64,000 nt of DNA, from NCBI RefSeq assembly GCF_000005505.3, contig NC_016135.3:24150613-24214612 (forward strand), in the 5' to 3' direction. This stretch comes from Brachypodium distachyon. Taxonomy: Eukaryota > Streptophyta > Magnoliopsida > Poales > Poaceae. Shown here in pieces: positions 58,075 to 64,000 of the stretch (position 1 is its first letter; each line of letters opens with the position of its first letter). A program made the translations under genes and the position numbers. The notes beneath the pieces are model-generated. The model made no database searches. It was not told where the DNA came from and was given only the letters and a program-made list of their open reading frames with translations.

Positions 58075-59506
58075 GATAAGGAGAAAAAAAAAAAAGGAGG
58101 AAGCCAATCTGGCTTTGTTATCTCTCGTTAGTTTCGTTGTTCAATAATCCGGCCACCTAACTGCTGAGCTACTCCCACGGTCCCACCAGCTAGGCCAAGT
58201 CGTACTTACGTAGACGTACCAGAAAACAAAACACTTGCAGACAACCGTTCATCCCAGCTAGCGTCAGATGGGACAAATTTCGCCTGCGAGGGACCTTCCG
58301 AATAGCGACATCGAATGTTCCAAACGAACTTGTTCTTAACAAATGTCCACCGACTGCGGGGCCGTTTGATTGCCATCCTGATGCAAATTTGTCTAACCTG
58401 AGCTAAGTCTGAGTCTAGCCTGAGTCTTGTTTGGTTGCTTACCTGACTCTTCTTTTCCTTGCCTGACCTGAGTCCACAGGCATGCAATTAGCCTGAATGA
58501 GACGACCAAAATAGAAGGCCTGAGCTCAGGCACAAGCACTTGACTCTTTAATTGTTTGACCTACTTTCTCTCTACCCAATGCATGTACATGTACTGCCTT
58601 TATTAATTTCTCAGGTACAGTTTAGAAAGGCCACCAACCAAACACAATTTTTAGAATGTGTCTGGACAGGCACATATCAGCAAAATCTCAGGTTAGTGAC
58701 AGGCAAGGTCCCCTGTCACTCGGACGGGGCTTGCCTGTTCCTCGGAGTTGCTCCCATCAACCCATCGGTGCTCCTAGGCACGTGGCAACCATCCAGCGAT
58801 TCCCCTCATAGGTGCTATCCCCTCCGTTACTTGCTAAAACAAAAGAAAACACCAGCGATAATCTCGTCTCTCTTCCATCTCTGGACTCTGGACGCGGGGC
58901 CGTCCTTCCGTCGTCATGACTCTTGCAGCAGCGAGCGCGCCCGTGCCTGGAGGCAGCAGACTCATCAGCGATGGCGGCGCCAGATCTTGGCATAGGAGCC
59001 CGCATTAGAAAATAGTGCTCGTAGAAGTTTTCTTTCGAGTAAGGCACGACCGTGGCTGCAGCCGGAGATGGCCAGAACGGCTGTGGGAGAGTGGCTCCAT
59101 AACGGCGGGATTGCTCATGGAGGTAGAGCAAACTACGGAACTGCCAAATTTACCGAGAGGACATGGCCATGAGACGGAGAGGGACATGGATGCGGAAGGA
59201 ATCGAGTTGAGCTCCGGGAGATCGAGGCGGCGGCGGCATGACTGCTTGAGTCGGGGAAGACCGACAGTGCGGTGTGTTCGACGATGAGTCGGAATGCATC
59301 TGTCCATCACTAATCTCCTATGCGAATATTGTTATGATTATTTACGATGCGAGTTAATCAAGTGAGAGTGATTTATTTTCTGTTAGGCCCACCAAATCAG
59401 ATTAGTATGTAACCGTAAGCAAATCTAAGAATTTTGTCGTGCCTTTGTGACTTCCTGTAGTGGCTGGTTTAAGTGGTCGTCGGCCTGCCGTCTGAAAAGT
59501 GTTTAG

Positions 59507-59605
59507 TACTCCATCCGTCTCAAAATAAGTGGCGTGGATTTGTATACTTCCTCTGTATAGATTCTTATACAAATCCATGCCACTTATTTTGGAACGGAGG
59601 GAGTA
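59507..59605. mobile_element. Short palindromic Stowaway MITE
   Basis: TA-flanked, ends CTCCATCCGTCTCAAAATAA and TTATTTTGGAACGGAGGGAG. Pairing extends inward (GTGGCGTGGATTTGTAT with ATACAAATCCATGCCAC). Related to the 50461-50546 copy. Confidence 0.85.
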
Positions 59606-60122
59606 CAAGGTTCGAAGTACCTGGTTTAGTAACATGGAAAGAGACGTTCGTCCTAGAAATTTGCTTCTAGAGCTTGGTCTTCATGGGGGCGGAATCATGA
59701 AAAATTCAAAACATGTACTCACTCCGTCCGGAAATAAGTGCCTTGAACATTGAGAAAGAGCAATCGTGATCTACATAAACATTAACAATTGAGAAAAGAG
59801 AATTTACAAAACCTAAACATTTGCAATTCTTAGAAAAATCGACATACATATAAAAAAAATATGGATACTGGGTGAAATATTTAGGTGAAAAGTCATAAGT
59901 GCTAAAAGATTGAATTGTCGAAGGTGCCTTCAAAATAAATTGATTGTGGGTTGCATAATATGCATGATGCGAATAGTGGTGTTGACACTTCGCATTTGCA
60001 GCTTGCGAACATTGACTTTATTGATCATATAGACATGCACACGACACTAATAGACAACTAACTTTGAAAATATATATGGCCACATGCAGTTTAAAATTAA
60101 ACACAAAGATGATTTTACTAAC

Positions 60123-60208
60123 TACTTCCTCCGTTCCTAAATACTTGTCGCTATTTTAGTGCAAATTTAAACTAAAAGAGCGTCAAATATTTAGAAACGA
60201 AGGGAGTA
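60123..60208. mobile_element. Stowaway-type MITE near KSL-3
   Basis: TA-flanked, ends CTTCCTCCGTTCCTAAATAC and ATATTTAGAAACGAAGGGAG. About 200 bp upstream of the KSL-3 start codon. Confidence 0.78.
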
Positions 60209-60404
60209 ATTTGGAAATATGGTGTCATTGTAGACAATTAGCAGTAGGTACGAGTATTATATTATCCCTTATTTACAATGACCGAGACAACGATACTCTA
60301 GCTAATATTCCTCCGTTCTACTGGCATAAATAAGCACGTAATTAGTATATACGCATCAAATGTCTGCTCGGTTCAGCAGGCCAACCGGTCGTTCTTCGTT
60401 TCCC

Positions 60405-63400
60405 ATGTCGAACCCGAAAGTAGCAGCTGGGGCCTCTCCCGTCGTCCTCCCGGCACATCGCCGGCGCCAACGGAGCCGCGACACACTCCCAGCGGCGGCA
60501 ACGGAGTCCCTGTCCCTGCAACGGAGTCGGGCAAACCAACTTCGACTCGTGACCTCCGCCCATGCTTCCGCCGGAGCATGCCGCCGCCTCGAGCTCTTCT
60601 CTCGCGTCTGCCGTCGCCGCCCTCGCCTGACTGGCGTGAGGACTAGGACGATGAGTTCTAACTGTTTAGGTAAAGGATCTCTACCTCATCTTGAGTTGTT
60701 ACTCAATCTATCTACGAGTTTTGCAAACTGTTGGTCTAAAACAAATATTTCTCAGCAATATTTATTGCTCTGTTGGCAATCATAATCATCATCTGATTTT
60801 TTTTTCAAAGGATAAGAATCGTGGTGGCATTTTTCGAATTGGCCAAAATTATAGTGACGTACATCAAATTAACACTATAATAAAAGAGTAAACTAAGAAA
60901 TAAAATAATCTTTCACTCAACGTAATGGTAAATAGACCTGTGCATAACTCTGACCGGGTTTCGGGCCGAGCTTCTTAAAGCCTGGCTACAAAATCCCAAG
61001 CCCAGGACCGGCCTGGCCCAAGGCTTGAAAAATGGACTAATTGGTGTTAAATTAATCATTTTTTGAGATAAACTGATTTTTTTCATACCTATTTTTTTGG
61101 TCAAAAAAAAATCCGTACGCGTTTTAATCGACTTTGGAATTTTGGGCCATGATTTGGGCAAGAAACTTACGAAAATCACAACATATTTTGTACAACTTGG
61201 ATTATTTCGCTAGGAATTCTTCTCATCCAAATCAAGGAAACATACACCGTCATACTTTTTATAAATTCTGGTCATTTTAATGGTGAACGAAATATTTGCA
61301 ATTTGTAAAAAGAAACAATACATTTGAAATTAATTTACCACATACGTAAGTTTGGAATGCTAAAAGATACATATCGAGGTGGGTACACAAAAATTGCTGG
61401 AAGAGAGTAAGAAATGCCAAAACACAAGGCAAGCAAGCTAAGGTGAATTGTGTCGAACTATTATATGCAAAATATACTTTAGAATCTAAGTTTGTTCAAG
61501 TTTAAACATGTTTTTGTGAATTTTGTTCAAAATAAATTACGAAATTCTCAAAACTTCGGAAATGTTGATAGTTACCCGGAATTTGTTTTAATTTAAACCA
61601 CGGTCCCGATCGGTCGGGAAATTTGCATCTTGCCCCTTAGACTCTACTCGCTCCGGCGCTCGCTCTCCTGGTCGTCGTCGGCAGCGGTGGCCAGCAACTG
61701 CGAGTTGTTCACCGCCTCCACCTTCTCCCCAGCAGAATTGTTCAGTGGTGCGCCTGCACCGCTTGCCCTAGTGCCACGGGCCCACGGCGGCCACGGCGAT
61801 CCTCCGCCACCGACCCGCGCGCCAGTTTGAGAAGGTCAAACCTAACGGCGGCGCGCCGCTGGGTATCTGGGGGCGGGGCGGCGGCGCTGCATCATGGGGT
61901 CCGAGCCGCAACTGGCGGGCGGCCAGCCGCCAGCGCGGGTTGTGGTTCTGACGCGGCTTCACTGCACCGTAGGGGAGCAGATCCGTGGCAAGCAGCAGAC
62001 TTGAGCGGCGGCGCCATCTGCTGTTCGTGAAGAATCGAAGGGCCGGAGGCCGAAATTTTGTTAAGATAGAAAGGACTCAAAGGAGTACAAGGTGGAGGAG
62101 AGAACAAGGCAGGGGAAAAGCCTGCGCCACCAGATGAGCCAAAGGCCCAAATCGAACAAACAAAACTCACACTGGCAACCCCACAGGCAGCTACAGAGCA
62201 GAAATCAAAGAGCCTCAACACAGCCGGGTGTACGCCAGGACCGGAGGTCTTCGATGATAGCAGCAGTCAGGCCATCCGCAGAACCCTAAACCCTGTTCGT
62301 GAAGAAGGCCATGACCAGAGATGCCGGTCTGATTAGTGATTACCGAACTTATGCCCAACTAATTTTGGTTTACTCCACAAGGACGAAAATGCATTATAAC
62401 TTTCCTATGGCCAATTGCCTTAAAGAGCATTCGTTATGCTACCCAATATTTGTATGTCCAAGAGTGGCATTACCTGTAGTGTTTGGTTCCCTCAAAAAAA
62501 AAAAAACCCTGTAGCGTGTGTTTTTGTAAGTAATGGGCTAATTGATTTGTCACACGTATCCTTTCTTCAAAACAGCAAACGTTGGGAGGTTGGCTCCAGG
62601 AGAAAATGCAATCCTGCAAAATATGGTATGTACATCACTGCCGATCCTTGTTTGAGGCTTTTGTCATATGATTCTTGTTTCGACTAAACCAGGAATGGAA
62701 GGCTAGAATAAGGAAGCAGCTCCTGCAACCCGAATTGCTGCCATCTTCTTACGATACGGCATGGGTTGCTATGGTGCCCCTGCCGGGCTCCCCTCAGGTT
62801 CCATGCTTCCCACAGTGTGTTGAATGGATATTACAAAACCAGCAGGGTAATGGATCTTGGGGTCTCGGCCAAATAGACTCCTCGGTCAACAAGGATGTCC
62901 TCTCATCCACACTGGCTTGTGTGCTTGCACTTAAGAGATGGAATGTTGGGCCGGAGCACATAATTAGAGGTGCACACAAATATGAATTTGTAGTTGTTAA
63001 TGTATTATATTTCCAAGTTTTCAAAGGTCTTGATGTGATAAAAAATGATGTTCGCAGGATTGCGATTTATCGGAAGAAATTTCTCCCTTGCTATGGATGA
63101 GCAGACTCCTGCTCCTGTAGGCTTCAATACCACTTTCGCTGGTATGCTTAGCCTTGCCATTGAGATGGATTTGGAATTTCCAGTTAGACAAACTGATGTT
63201 GATGGGATTCTTCACTTACGGGATATGGAACTGGAAAGGTTTGTCGATGAAAAATTCTGTCATGAACATTTATGTTGTATTTCAGGGACAACTGGTTTGT
63301 ACAGTTAGTATGCACTGGCTAGTTACATGAATTGAAATTTACTATCTGTTTTTTTCTTATCTTTCTTTTCCATAAAAGATGAAAAATTTATGTAAGAAGT

Positions 63401-64000
63401 TTGCTTTTCAGAAGTTCTTCTAATAACTGTAATTTGGATAGGGAAAGGGGTCACATATCATTCATATCAGTCTCTTTTTAACAATGAAATTAGCAATCAG
63501 AAGTATGGCATGTATTACCTGTGAATAACATTTTTAAAAACTTTTGACCTAATTCAGACTTTATGAGGATAAATCTTATGGGAGAGAAGCATATATGGCT
63601 TATGTTGCTGAAGGGTTAGGAAACCTGCTGAACTGGAACGAAGTTATGAAGTTTCAGAGGAAGAATGGATCATTCTTCAACTCTCCTTCCTCAACTGCTG
63701 CTGCATTAATCCACAATTATGATGACAAAGCCCTCCAGTACCTCAAATTTACTGTCAATAAATTTGGTAGTTCAGGTAGGTTTATGTACCTTTCCTTGTC
63801 AAGAATATGTAAGCATGCAGCCTGTTGCTAAGTTCCGTATGACATTAACTTTTGCAGTACCAACAGTGTACCCAACAAATATATATTGTCAGCTTTCAAT
63901 GGTGGATTCTCTTGAAAAGATTGGGATATCTCATCATTTTTCTTGTGAGATAAAGAGCATCCTGGACGTGACATACAGGTAATGAACATGATTATGCCTT
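60405..64000 (+). CDS. KSL: KSL-3: class I diterpene synthase, 5' part
   Basis: Six exons are seen before the window ends: 60405-60669, 62576-62625, 62693-62969, 63058-63238, 63558-63775 and 63858-63978, in phase, 370 codons. Exon 1 starts [11 protein letters not shown], matching [11 protein letters not shown] of KSL-2, is Arg/Ser/Ala-rich (plastid transit peptide) and ends TTAG|GTAAAGG in the phase needed by exon 2. An in-frame ATG 45 bp upstream is possible. SSYDTAW is present in exon 3, and exons 3-6 follow KSL-2 closely, with exons 4-6 equal in length. The alpha domain with DDxxD lies beyond the window, so class I status is inferred from the KSL-2 likeness. Intron 1 (1.9 kb) holds transposon debris. 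Confidence 0.88.
60935..61165. mobile_element. Degenerate relative of the hAT-type MITE
   Basis: CCGGGTTTCGGGCCGAGCTT...AAAGCCTGGC, an AT-rich core with CATACCTATTTTTT, then TTTTGGGCCATGATTTGGGC resemble the arms and core of the element at 41787-42084. Both ends are worn and no target duplication is visible. Lies in KSL-3 intron 1. Confidence 0.45.
62035..62292 (-). mobile_element. 258-bp insertion flanked by 14-bp direct repeats
   Basis: CTGTTCGTGAAGAA occurs at 62021-62034 and again at 62293-62306 without mismatch, enclosing 258 bp. On the minus strand the insert ends TTAACAAAATTTCGGCC, which resembles a LINE or other retroelement 3' end, but no A-tail is seen. Probably a short, strongly 5'-truncated retroelement in KSL-3 intron 1; class uncertain. 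Confidence 0.6.

Larger units (their letters stand above)
56811..60404. other. Intergenic between P450-D and KSL-3
   Basis: 3.6 kb between divergent genes, so both promoters lie here. Stowaway-type MITEs at 57005-57131, 57958-58074, 59507-59605 and 60123-60208. A GC-mixed part (58360-59310) contains repeated CCTGAGTC/GACTC motifs and an ORF of 147 codons without a family match; it may be another element. The rest is AT-rich and shows no gene. Confidence 0.5.

Noticed and set aside
58552..58995. 147-codon ORF upstream of KSL-3
   Set aside because: No recognisable domain, low-quality composition and repeat-rich surroundings.
45603..59462. CACTACAGGAAAA (45603) and TTCCTGTAGTG (to 59462) as the two ends of one 14-kb CACTA element carrying P450-C and D
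   Set aside because: The 3-bp flanks do not match (ACG and GCT) and the subterminal repeats do not agree, so pairing is unsupported. Genome-wide comparison of the ends would decide.
1..64000. CRISPR arrays, bacterial operons or riboswitches
   Set aside because: The DNA is plant nuclear with spliced genes; no regularly spaced repeat-spacer array or prokaryotic signals were seen.

Overview
The window is nuclear DNA from a grass (Poaceae), probably a cool-season (pooid) species. The evidence is intron-rich genes with GT-AG splice sites and GC-rich monocot-type exons, many Stowaway-type MITEs with the grass 'CTCCCTCCGTCC' ends, L1-type LINEs, hAT and Mutator-like elements, and the rice/barley-type pairing of kaurene-synthase-like (KSL) and CYP71-clan P450 genes. 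The species assignment is inference; no marker fixes it.

Left third (about 0.4-23 kb): ordinary genes. A tRNA-Ala(CGC) on the minus strand is followed by a complete but inactivated L1-type LINE (1413-6861) framed by a perfect 15-bp target-site duplication. Next come a CER2/Glossy2-like BAHD protein gene (cuticular wax elongation), a small DUF2423/LLPH-like nucleolar protein gene, an 11-exon vacuolar sorting receptor gene, and, tail-to-tail with it on the minus strand, a 15-exon gene for a five-RRM ribosome-biogenesis protein (MRD1/RBM19-like). The start codon of the last gene appears to be split by an intron.

Middle (23-29 kb): no host gene seen. It holds a long-inverted-repeat Mutator-like element, a 219-bp MITE and a 2.07-kb non-autonomous hAT element with a perfect 8-bp target duplication.

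Right half (29-64 kb): a candidate diterpenoid biosynthetic gene cluster. It has three class I KSL genes on the plus strand (called KSL-1, KSL-2 and KSL-3 here; KSL-3 runs off the window). Four CYP71-clan P450 genes lie on the minus strand between KSL-2 and KSL-3, as two tandem pairs (A/B and C/D). All KSL exons seen join in phase, and both complete KSLs keep the DDFFD and NSE metal-binding motifs, but no class II copalyl diphosphate synthase is in the window. KSL-1 has lost about 190 residues of the N-terminal gamma/beta region by a deletion that fused two exons in frame. Its gene model is still open (639 aa) and much more GC-rich than KSL-2.

The expected logic, from the rice momilactone/phytocassane and barley diterpenoid clusters, is that a CPS makes a copalyl diphosphate isomer in the plastid, the KSLs convert it to a diterpene olefin, and the ER-bound P450s oxidise it to defence diterpenoids. 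The product of this locus cannot be read from the sequence. MITEs, a 5'-truncated LINE, a CACTA end and a segmental duplication fill the gaps between the cluster genes.
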